In this document: positions 41,262 through 48,923 of the stretch, one piece after another
Layout of the letters: each line of letters opens with the position of its first letter
Position numbering within the stretch: position 1 is the stretch's first letter
DNA from: an uncultured Verrucomicrobiae bacterium
GTDB taxonomy: Bacteria; Verrucomicrobiota; Verrucomicrobiia; Limisphaerales; J093
DNA length: 64,000 bases
Direction of reading: 5' to 3'
Assembly (NCBI GenBank): GCA_937946835.1
Contig: CALFAV010000030.1
Location: 62,001-126,000, forward strand
The notes under the pieces: generated by a model
Databases searched by the model: none
Seen by the model: only the letters and a program-made list of their open reading frames with translations
What the model was told of the DNA's origin: nothing
Translations under genes and position numbers: made by a program

Positions 41262-43330
41262 CGGCATCCTCCCCAGAGCAGCAGGAGTCCCAGGGCCGCT
41301 GCGCCCGCCATCGCGCCGCGGAGGTAGCCCGGCAACCGGCCCGTCGCTGTCGCGGCCAGCCGGGTGCCGCCCCGCCGCAGCCGCTCACAGGCGGTGTCGA
41401 AGCCGTCGTTCACACCGAATTCGTCCAGCGCGCGGCCCAGCCAGGCCAGCCCCACCGTCAAGCCCTGGATCAGCAGGACCAGACCGCCCCACACCCAGCG
41501 GTCCAGCCGGTCGCCCAGCGCCGCCCAGCCGGTGTGCCAGCGAACCACCGTGGCCTCGTACAACTCGTCCACGCGCAATCGCTCGCGCAGGAGGCGGAAC
41601 AACCCCGGCTGCGCCAGTTCGAGGGCGTCCGGTGCGGTGGGGTCGGTCAGCGGCCGACGGCCGTAGCACCACCAGCCCAGCGCCAGTCCCGCGAGGACCA
41701 CCGCGGTGGACAATGCCATCAGTTTCAAGGCCTCCGCACTCACCAGCCGGGCCAGGTCCGGGCCGGTCAACCCGACCCGGGCGGGTTCCAGGTAGGCCTG
41801 CAACCCGGGCCAGGCCGGCGTGCCGAAAAAGCCGAGGAGGATCGCCCCTGCGGCCAGGAGGATCAGCGGCACGGTCAGGAGCGGCGGACTTTCATGCGGC
41901 ACCTTGCCGGGTTGGGTTGGCGCACCTTTTTCTCCGCGGTACGGCCCAAAGAAGACGAACACCACCTGCCGGGTCATGTAAAAGGCCGTCAGCAGCGCAC
42001 CGAACAGGCCCAGATAAAACGGCCCGGGGGACGCCGGCCAGGTGTGCGCGGCGTGGAGAATGGCCTCTTTGCTCCAGAAGCCGGAAAACAGCAGCGGCAC
42101 TCCCGCCAGCGCCATCATGCCCACCGCGTAGGTGGCGAACGTGACCGGCATCAACCGCCCCAGCCCGCCCAGGCGGCGAATGTCCTGCTCCCCGTGGCAG
42201 CCGTGGATGACCGCGCCGGCGCCCAGAAAGAGCAGGGCCTTGAAGAAAGCGTGCGTGAGCAGGTGAAACATCCCCACCGCCACCCCGCCCACGCCCAGCC
42301 CGAGGAACATGTAGCCCAGTTGCGACACCGTCGAATAGGCCAGGATGCGCTTGAGGTCGGTTTGCGCCACCGCGATCAGGGCGGCAAACACCGCCGTGAC
42401 CGCGCCCAGCCAGGCCACCGCCTGCAGGGCCGGCGGCACGCCGGAGGCCCCCTCCGGCTGTGCGGCAAAGAGCGGAAACAGCCGCGCCACCAGAAACACC
42501 CCCGCCGCCACCATCGTGGCCGCGTGGATCAGGGCGCTGACCGGCGTCGGCCCCTCCATCGCATCCGGCAACCACACGTGCAGGGGCACCTGACCGGATT
42601 TGCCCGCCGCCCCCAACAAGACCAGCAGGCTGAGCGCCGCAGAAAGCGTCAGTCCTCCCATGACGGTTTGGCCGGCCAGCGCGGCCACGGCCGGGGCTTC
42701 CAGACAGCCGCGACCGCCGTCGAAAAAAACCAGTGTGCCCGTGGCGTCGTACAGCCAGAGCATGGCCGCAAACAACCCCAGGTCGCCCACGCGCGTGGTC
42801 AGAAAGGCCTTGCGGGCCGCCGCCGCGGCCGCCGGTTTTTGGAACCAGAAACCGATCAGGAGGTACGACGCCAGGCCCACCAGCTCCCAGGCGGCAAACA
42901 GCAGCACCAGGCTGTTGGCCATCACCACCGCCAGCATCGCCCCGGCGAACAAGGACAAAAAACCGAAGAAGCGCGTGAAGTTCTCGTCGCCGGCCATGTA
43001 GCCCGTGCTGTACACGAAAATGACCAGGCCCACGAAGCTGACCATCACCAGCATGACGGCGCTCAGCGGGTCCAGCACCCAGCCCAGGTGCAGTGTGTGG
43101 TCGCCCCAGGTCAGCCAGGGAAAATTCCTCACGGCCCGAAAACCGTCCGGCCCGGTCGCCCCCAGCGTGCTCACCCAGGCCGCGACCGAGAGGACCAGGC
43201 TCAGGGCCAGTGTCCCGATGGCCAGGCCCGCCGCCAGACCCCGTCGGTGCCGCGGGGTCAACGCCAGCACCCCCGCGGCCAGCAACGGCAGCGCGGGTAC
43301 CAGCCAGAGCTGGTTCACCAGGTCGTTCAT
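41258..43330 (-). CDS. nuoL: NADH-quinone oxidoreductase subunit L
   Basis: A 690-residue distal antiporter-like subunit, longer than the 613 residues of Escherichia coli NuoL. The ATG at 43330 overlaps the nuoK stop (ATGA). TM5 glutamate (LFAAWELVGLASYLLIGFW), TM7 lysine (GAAGKSGQVPLHVWLPDAMEGPTPVSALIH) and LKRILAYSTVSQLGYM are all present. After the usual RLRVDELYEATVV segment an extra hydrophobic stretch (about 595-625, GGLVLLIQGLTVGLAWLG) extends the C-terminal lateral-helix region, possibly to span an additional subunit. Confidence 0.96.
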   Translation of the reverse strand: MNDLVNQLWLVPALPLLAAGVLALTPRHRRGLAAGLAIGTLALSLVLSVAAWVSTLGATGPDGFRAVRNFPWLTWGDHTLHLGWVLDPLSAVMLVMVSFVGLVIFVYSTGYMAGDENFTRFFGFLSLFAGAMLAVVMANSLVLLFAAWELVGLASYLLIGFWFQKPAAAAAARKAFLTTRVGDLGLFAAMLWLYDATGTLVFFDGGRGCLEAPAVAALAGQTVMGGLTLSAALSLLVLLGAAGKSGQVPLHVWLPDAMEGPTPVSALIHAATMVAAGVFLVARLFPLFAAQPEGASGVPPALQAVAWLGAVTAVFAALIAVAQTDLKRILAYSTVSQLGYMFLGLGVGGVAVGMFHLLTHAFFKALLFLGAGAVIHGCHGEQDIRRLGGLGRLMPVTFATYAVGMMALAGVPLLFSGFWSKEAILHAAHTWPASPGPFYLGLFGALLTAFYMTRQVVFVFFGPYRGEKGAPTQPGKVPHESPPLLTVPLILLAAGAILLGFFGTPAWPGLQAYLEPARVGLTGPDLARLVSAEALKLMALSTAVVLAGLALGWWCYGRRPLTDPTAPDALELAQPGLFRLLRERLRVDELYEATVVRWHTGWAALGDRLDRWVWGGLVLLIQGLTVGLAWLGRALDEFGVNDGFDTACERLRRGGTRLAATATGRLPGYLRGAMAGAAALGLLLLWGGCR

Positions 43331-43638
43331 CCCTTCAATGTGTCCGCCTCGTCCAGTTGCACCGTGCGGCGTTGGCGGAACCACGCGATGATCAGCGCCA
43401 GCCCCACCGCGGTTTCGGCCGCCGCCACCGCAATGACAAAGAGGACAAAGGCCGGGCCCGCGGCCGAAGCGGTCTGGCCGCCGTGCCGCCAGAACGCGAT
43501 CACGTTGAGGTTCACCGCGGTGAGCATCAGTTCGATCCCGGCCAGCACCAGGATGGCGTTGCGCCGGGTCAACGCCCCGGCCAGGCCGATTCCGAACAAG
43601 AGCGCCGACACGACCAGGGCGCGTTCCAACGGACTCAT
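43327..43638 (-). CDS. nuoK: NADH-quinone oxidoreductase subunit K
   Basis: A 103-residue, three-helix subunit. The proton-channel glutamates are E36 (LAGIELMLTAVNL) and E75 (AAAETAVGLAL). The ATG at 43638 overlaps the nuoJ stop by ATGA, and the TGA overlaps nuoL. Length is normal for NuoK. Confidence 0.96.
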   Translation of the reverse strand: MSPLERALVVSALLFGIGLAGALTRRNAILVLAGIELMLTAVNLNVIAFWRHGGQTASAAGPAFVLFVIAVAAAETAVGLALIIAWFRQRRTVQLDEADTLKG

Positions 43639-44156
43639 GCGGGCGGTTCCTCCTTTCCAGATGTGGGCGGCGGCTCGCGTAGCGCCACCACCACCGCGCC
43701 GATCAGGGCCGCGGTCAACAGCAGCCCCACCGCCAGCAACGCCGGCGCCTGCCGGGTCAGCAACTCCCGGCCCAGCTCCTGCACGGACACGGCCGACGTG
43801 GCGGCGGTCTTTTCCGGAAGCCCCGGGCTGAGCCCCACCGCGGCGAGGAGGAGCCCCGTCACCAGCCCCGCCACGGTTGGTCCCAGCCCGCGCGGTGGCA
43901 CCCAGGGCTGCGCCGTTTCCACCGCGCGCGTACTGGTCAGCAGCAGGGCAAAGACGATCAGGATCGAAATCGCGCCCACGTACACCAGCACCTGGGCAAA
44001 GGCCACAAACTCCGCGCCCAGGGTCAGAAACAGGCCCGCGGCGCCCCCAAACGCTCCCACCAGGCACAGCGCGCAGTGGATGAGATTCCGCAGGCTCATC
44101 GCGGCCGCGGCGGCGACGAGCATCCCCAGGGCGAGCACGGTAAAGGCGGTTTCCAT
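43635..44156 (-). CDS. nuoJ: NADH-quinone oxidoreductase subunit J
   Basis: A 173-residue, five-helix subunit. The conserved TM3 segment is visible as FVAFAQVLVYVGAISILIVFALLL (about residues 50-73). The ATG at 44156 lies 3 bp after nuoH. The usual nuoI between H and J is absent here. It overlaps nuoK by 4 bases. Confidence 0.95.
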   Translation of the reverse strand: METAFTVLALGMLVAAAAAMSLRNLIHCALCLVGAFGGAAGLFLTLGAEFVAFAQVLVYVGAISILIVFALLLTSTRAVETAQPWVPPRGLGPTVAGLVTGLLLAAVGLSPGLPEKTAATSAVSVQELGRELLTRQAPALLAVGLLLTAALIGAVVVALREPPPTSGKEEPPA

Positions 44157-44159
44157 GCG

Positions 44160-45308
44160 CTAGTCCGCGAAGCGGTAGTGTCGCGGTCGGCCCGCCGCGG
44201 CCCCCAGCAACATCCGGCCCAGCACCTGGTAGGGGACCAGCACCAGCCCGCCGGCCAGCCCCCAGCGCAGCAGGGACGCACCGGCAAAGTCCCATCCGGC
44301 CGTGGCCTGCCAGAGCAGCGCGGCGGCGTTGGCCAGCAGGCCCAGCGGCAGGAGAAACTTCCAGGCAAAGTGCATCAGTTGATCCGCGCGCAGCCGCGGC
44401 ACGGTGCCGCGCAACCAAATGAACCATGCGATGCAGGCGAGCAGTTTGAGCGCAAACCAGGCCGGAGAGGGAATCCAGTCCAGCCAGGCAAACGGTGCGC
44501 GCCAGCCCCCCAGAAAGAGCGTGATGCCCACCGCGCTGTAGCCGAACAGCAGCAGGTACTCGCCCAGGAAAAACAGCGCGTACTTGAACCCGGAATATTC
44601 GACCAGGTGCCCGGCGATGATTTCCGATTCCCCTTCCGGCAGGTCGAACGGCGCGCGGTTGGCCTTGGCGGTCGTGCCGATGAAGAACAACACCAGCCCG
44701 GCCAGACCCCACGGGGTAAACACGTGCCAGCGGGCCAGCCCGCCGGGGTACCAACCGGCCTGGCTGTCCACAATGGCCGGCAGCGAAAGGCTCCCCGCCG
44801 CCAGGACCGCGGTGAGCGCCGCCAGCGCCAGCGGCACCTCGTAGCTGATGAGCTGGGCAATGGCCCGCATGGCTCCCAGCAGGGAGTACTTGTTGCGACT
44901 GCCCCAACCGGCCATGAACAGCGCCACCTCCGTGATCGCGCCCATCGCCAGAAAGAACACCAGGCCCGCGTCCAGGTGCAGCGCCACCAGGTGCCGGCCA
45001 AAGGGGATCACCGCCAGGGCACAGAACACCGGCACCACCTTCAACAGCGGCGCCAGTGTGTGCACCCAGGGATCGGCCGCCCACGGGCGGATGTCCTCCT
45101 TGAGGAGCATTTTCAACCCATCGGCCGCCGGCTGGAGCAGGCCGGCCGGGCCCACCCGGTTGGGCCCGGGACGGTTTTGGATGCGGGCCAGGCCCTTGCG
45201 TTCCAGCCAGGTGGTCAGGGCAAACAACCCTGCAAACACGGCCACGATGGTGGCCGCCCCCAGCAAGGCCGCCGCCGCGGGCTGCCAGGAGAGCGGCACC
45301 CACTGCAT
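44160..45308 (-). CDS. nuoH: NADH-quinone oxidoreductase subunit H
   Basis: A 382-residue subunit at the heel of complex I that forms the quinone channel with the peripheral arm. Family motifs are WLERKGLARIQNRPGPNRVGP, then LKMLLKEDI, and the acidic loop AP-FDLPEGESEIIAGHLVEYSG. The chosen ATG at 45308 puts 35 residues before the ERK motif, the same as the Escherichia coli protein. A GTG at 45353 would add 15 residues but leave almost no leader after the predicted promoter. It is the first gene of the operon. Confidence 0.95.
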   Translation of the reverse strand: MQWVPLSWQPAAAALLGAATIVAVFAGLFALTTWLERKGLARIQNRPGPNRVGPAGLLQPAADGLKMLLKEDIRPWAADPWVHTLAPLLKVVPVFCALAVIPFGRHLVALHLDAGLVFFLAMGAITEVALFMAGWGSRNKYSLLGAMRAIAQLISYEVPLALAALTAVLAAGSLSLPAIVDSQAGWYPGGLARWHVFTPWGLAGLVLFFIGTTAKANRAPFDLPEGESEIIAGHLVEYSGFKYALFFLGEYLLLFGYSAVGITLFLGGWRAPFAWLDWIPSPAWFALKLLACIAWFIWLRGTVPRLRADQLMHFAWKFLLPLGLLANAAALLWQATAGWDFAGASLLRWGLAGGLVLVPYQVLGRMLLGAAAGRPRHYRFAD

Positions 45309-45370
45309 CCAGAGTTGGCCCGGCGAGCCGGGGCCTTGGTTCAGGGTCTCCACCGCGAACACACGCGCGG

Positions 45371-45399
45371 ATGCTAGGGAAAGGACCCGGCACTGCCAA
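45371..45399 (-). promoter_or_regulatory. Predicted nuo operon promoter
   Basis: On the minus strand TTGGCA (45394-45399), exactly 17 nt, TAGCAT (45371-45376). This predicts a start near 45364 and a 56-nt leader to the nuoH ATG at 45308. It lies in the 311-bp divergent space between nuoH and the histidine kinase. Confidence 0.6.
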
Positions 45400-45462
45400 C
45401 GTCGGTTTTTCAGCAGGCGCCCGACGCGGTGCGCCGGTGTGGTTGGCAAAAAAAGACTGTAC

Positions 45463-45492
45463 TTGTGACGGGGAATTCCCTTACATTACCGT
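45463..45492 (+). promoter_or_regulatory. Possible promoter of the histidine kinase operon
   Basis: TTGTGA (45463-45468), 18 nt, TACCGT (45487-45492). The leader to the ATG at 45620 would be about 120 nt. The spacer contains the small palindrome GGGAATTCCC (45471-45480). Confidence 0.3.
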
Positions 45493-45619
45493 CAATCAGT
45501 TCTGAATGAGTTGGGGACCACCGCGCGCTGAACGGGAACTGAGGGCAGGAGCGGGTCAGCCGGGGCGGCGGCCCGCTTGGGGGAACTGGAAAAAACGGAA
45601 CGCGGAACATCGGAACTTG

Positions 45620-48208
45620 ATGGCTGTAGCGACAACCCAAGGAGGGGATAAACCCGATTCGCAAGCGATCTTCCCACTGGTCGGTGGACTGATCGTCAGC
45701 GGGCTTTCAGTCGGGTTGGGGTTGGTGCTGTTTGGCGGCGTCTCCGACCTGGGCGCGCGCGCGTTTGGGTACGGGGTGGGCGTGGCCCTGCTGTTGCTGT
45801 ACGGCTGGCGCGCGCTGGGGGTGCTGGTGCCGGGGGTGGGACTGACCGGATGGGTGGGGGGACTCTCCTTCGCCCACGCCGCGCTTCTGGCCGGATGGGT
45901 CGCCGGCGAGAGTCTGGTCGGCGCCTGGGTGAGCCGGCGGTGGTGCGGAGGCATCCGGTTTCTGGAGAGCCTGGAGCATTTTGGTCGCTTTGTACTGATG
46001 GCGGGGTTGGGACTGCCGGCGTTGTGGCTCGGGGTCGAGTATTTCCTGGCCGAACCGTTCGCCGAACTGCCGGTGGCGCACTGGTTGCATCGCGGTCTGG
46101 CCTACCTGGTGAGCCTGTTGGTCCTGACCCCCGCCCTGGTCTTGTTGGTGACCCAACCGCCACTGCGTTGGAATTGGGGCAAGGTGCGGGAGCTGGCAAT
46201 TCTGCTGGTCGCCCTGGTGCTGAGTGCGGGGTTTGCCTTCGCCGGCTCCACCGAAGTGAATCCCGGCCGGCTGTTGGTGGCGTTTTTCCCCACGCCCCTG
46301 GTGGTGGTGGCGGCGCTGGGATTCAGCCCGCGGGAGACCGCCTTGTTGCTCACCACCCTGGCGGCGCTGATCCTGCCGGCCGCGCGCTGGCAGCTTGGTT
46401 TGTTGGGCGCGCTGCCCCCCGGGCTGGGGTTGTTGGTGTGCGAGTCGTTTCTGGCCAGCACCGGTCTGCTGGGCTTGATCACGGCCCTGGTGATGGAGCA
46501 ACGCCGTCGGGCGGGGCGGGAACTGGAACAGACCAACCGGCTGCTCGAACAACGCGTGGCCGAGCGGACCCGCCAGTTGCAGGCCGACAATGCCGCCCGC
46601 CGCGTGACCGAAGTGGCCCTGCGGCACAGCGAAATCCGCTCCCGCGACCAGGTGGCCGAGCTGGACCAGGTTTACCGGTACAGTCCGGCGGGGCTGTGTG
46701 TGCTGGACCGGCAACTGCGCTTCGAGCGCGTCAACGCCTGTTTCGCCCGCCTCAGTCAACTCCCGGTCGAGGCGCACCGGGGCCAGTGCCTGAGCGAGGC
46801 CGCACCCGCGCTGGCCGCCGCCATCGGCGAGCCGTTGCGGCGCGTGCTCTCCACCGGCCAACCCATCGTGGACCACGAATTTTCGCTCGCCCTCGGGAAC
46901 GACGAGGCGCGGTGCTGGCTGGCCAGTTTCCACCCCCGGCGCAATGCCGAGGGCGAGGTGACGGGGGTGTTTGCCGCCCTGACCGACGTCACCCTGTTGC
47001 GTCGGGCCGAGGCCGCCTTGCGGCAGAGTGAGGCGCAGCGGGAACGCGCGATGGCCTTTGCCCGGACCATGGTGGTGCACGTGGGACTGGATGGCCGGTT
47101 TCTGCGCGTGCCGGCGTCGCTCTGCGATCTGCTCGGGTACGCAGCCCCGGCGTTGTTGCAGAAGACCGTGGGGGACTTGACCCACCCGGACGAGCGCGCG
47201 GGTATCGAAGCCCGGTTTGAGGCCCTGTCGCGGGGCGAGGTTACCGGCATCGAGTGCGAAAAGCGCTGTCTGACCCGGACCGGGCGGGTTGTCTGGGTGC
47301 ACTGCGACGCGATCCTGGTACGGGACGACGCCGATCGGCCGCTGCATCTGATCATGTACCTGCGGGACATCACCCGGCAAAAGACCGCGGAACTGGCGCT
47401 CCAAGCCGCCCATGCCGACCTGGAGCAGCGTGTGGCCGAGCGCACCGCCGAGTTGCGCCGCATCAACGAGGAGTTGCGCCGGGAAAACGCGCAGCGCCGG
47501 CGCGCCGAGGTCGGTCACCTGCAGGCCCTGAGCCGCCTGGTGGACCTGCAGGAAACCGAGCGCGCCGCCATCGCCCGGGAACTGCACGACCAACTCGGGC
47601 AGGAACTGAACGCCCTGCACCTGGCATTGGGCCTGTTGCGGGAGCACGTGTCCCATCCGGACCGGCTGGAACAGGAAATTCACCGTTTGTGCGCCCAAAC
47701 CGCCCACCTGATTCAGGCCATGCACCACATGGCCTGGGAGCTGCGCCCGCCCGCGTTGGATGACTTCGGCCTGGAAGTGGCCCTGCAACGCTATTGCGCC
47801 GAGTTCGCTCAGCGAACCGGCCTGCCCGTGCGCTTTCATGCCGGCAACATGGACGTCGAGCGCCTGCCCCGGCGTGCGGAGACCGCCCTGTACCGCGTGG
47901 CGCAGGAGGCATTGGCCAACGTTTATTTTCATGCCCGGGCCTCGACTGTGAACCTCCTGCTGCAACGCTACGAACACGCCGTCATCCTGATCATCGAGGA
48001 CGACGGCCGGGGTTTCAACCTCGAGGCCCTGCGCCGCCGGGGGGACATCCGCGATTACCTGGGACTGCTCGGCATGGAGGAACGGATGCTGCTGGTCGGC
48101 GGCACCCTCACCATCGAGTCCCGCCCGGGCGAGGGCACCACCGTCCTGGCCACTTTGCCGGTGGCATCCCAGCAACCCACGCTGCAAATCCAGAGCGCGA
48201 CAGCCTGA
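45620..48208 (+). CDS. MASE1 - PAS - PAS sensor histidine kinase (NarX/DegS-type core)
   Basis: An 862-residue membrane sensor from the ATG at 45620. The N-terminal third (about 15-290) is a multi-helix MASE1-like domain (FFPTPLVVVAALGFSPRETALLL). Coiled coils (EQRVAERTRQLQAD and later EQRVAERTAELRRIN) flank two PAS/PAC domains (about 345-465 and 480-600). The kinase core is of the HisKA_3 type with the phosphohistidine H656 in AIARELHDQLGQELN, followed by an ATPase domain (about 755-850) with DDGRGFN and EGTTVLATLP. The signal is unknown. A NarL-type regulator follows 2 bp later, so the pair is a complete two-component system. Confidence 0.9.
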   Translation: MAVATTQGGDKPDSQAIFPLVGGLIVSGLSVGLGLVLFGGVSDLGARAFGYGVGVALLLLYGWRALGVLVPGVGLTGWVGGLSFAHAALLAGWVAGESLVGAWVSRRWCGGIRFLESLEHFGRFVLMAGLGLPALWLGVEYFLAEPFAELPVAHWLHRGLAYLVSLLVLTPALVLLVTQPPLRWNWGKVRELAILLVALVLSAGFAFAGSTEVNPGRLLVAFFPTPLVVVAALGFSPRETALLLTTLAALILPAARWQLGLLGALPPGLGLLVCESFLASTGLLGLITALVMEQRRRAGRELEQTNRLLEQRVAERTRQLQADNAARRVTEVALRHSEIRSRDQVAELDQVYRYSPAGLCVLDRQLRFERVNACFARLSQLPVEAHRGQCLSEAAPALAAAIGEPLRRVLSTGQPIVDHEFSLALGNDEARCWLASFHPRRNAEGEVTGVFAALTDVTLLRRAEAALRQSEAQRERAMAFARTMVVHVGLDGRFLRVPASLCDLLGYAAPALLQKTVGDLTHPDERAGIEARFEALSRGEVTGIECEKRCLTRTGRVVWVHCDAILVRDDADRPLHLIMYLRDITRQKTAELALQAAHADLEQRVAERTAELRRINEELRRENAQRRRAEVGHLQALSRLVDLQETERAAIARELHDQLGQELNALHLALGLLREHVSHPDRLEQEIHRLCAQTAHLIQAMHHMAWELRPPALDDFGLEVALQRYCAEFAQRTGLPVRFHAGNMDVERLPRRAETALYRVAQEALANVYFHARASTVNLLLQRYEHAVILIIEDDGRGFNLEALRRRGDIRDYLGLLGMEERMLLVGGTLTIESRPGEGTTVLATLPVASQQPTLQIQSATA

Positions 48209-48210
48209 CC

Positions 48211-48864
48211 ATGCCCGAGCTGCGCATCATCTTGGCCGACGATCATGCCGTCCTTCGCGAGGGGTTGGCCCTGCTGATCCAACGGCAGCCCGACCTGAAA
48301 GTCATCGCCCAGGCGGGCGACGGCGAGCAACTGCTCGACCTGGTCCGCCGCCACCGCCCGGACCTGGTGATCGTGGACCTGTCCATGCCCCGGCTCAACG
48401 GCCTGGAGGCCACCCGCCGGTTGAAAGCCGAGTTTCCTCAGGTGCGGGTCGTCATCCTGACCATGCATGAGGACACCGGTTACCTGACCGGCCTGATCCG
48501 CGCCGGCGCCGATGGCTTCATGTTGAAGCGCTCCGCCGCGGAGCGGCTCATCGAGGGCATTCGCTCGGTGGCCAACGGGCAAACCTGGTTCGACCCCGCT
48601 CTGACCGCCCGGGCCCTGCGCCAGGGAACACAGCACGGGGTGCCCGACAAAGCCGGGGCCTCCGTCCTGAGCAAGCGCGAGGAAGAGGTGCTGCGCCGGC
48701 TGGCCCTGGGCTATGCCAACAAAGAAGTGGCTGAAAAGCTCAACCTCAGCGTCAAAACGGTCGAAACCTACCGCCAACGCATCACGGAAAAAACCGGCCT
48801 GCGCAGTCGCGCCGAGATGGTCCAGTACGCCCTGCAACAGGGTTGGATGCAGGGGGAACCCTAA
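48211..48864 (+). CDS. NarL/FixJ-family response regulator
   Basis: A 217-residue regulator. The receiver domain has the acidic pair D10-D11, the phosphorylation site D56 (VIVDLSMPRLNG), a T in LTMHED and the K in FMLKRSA. The C-terminal LuxR-type helix-turn-helix (about 152-208) reads LSKREEEVLRRLALGYANKE, then VKTVETYRQRITEKTG. It should be phosphorylated by the kinase encoded immediately upstream. The target genes are not evident from the window. Confidence 0.93.
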   Translation: MPELRIILADDHAVLREGLALLIQRQPDLKVIAQAGDGEQLLDLVRRHRPDLVIVDLSMPRLNGLEATRRLKAEFPQVRVVILTMHEDTGYLTGLIRAGADGFMLKRSAAERLIEGIRSVANGQTWFDPALTARALRQGTQHGVPDKAGASVLSKREEEVLRRLALGYANKEVAEKLNLSVKTVETYRQRITEKTGLRSRAEMVQYALQQGWMQGEP

Positions 48865-48923
48865 CCCGGCGGCCCCTCACAGCAGAAAGTGGGAATCCGC
48901 TCCGCCACATCGGGGCGCGCCCC

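Noticed and set aside
45471-45480. The palindrome GGGAATTCCC in the nuoH - kinase intergenic region
   Set aside because: Ten bases of symmetry occur often by chance and no second copy or known bacterial operator was recognised, so it is mentioned only within the promoter entry.
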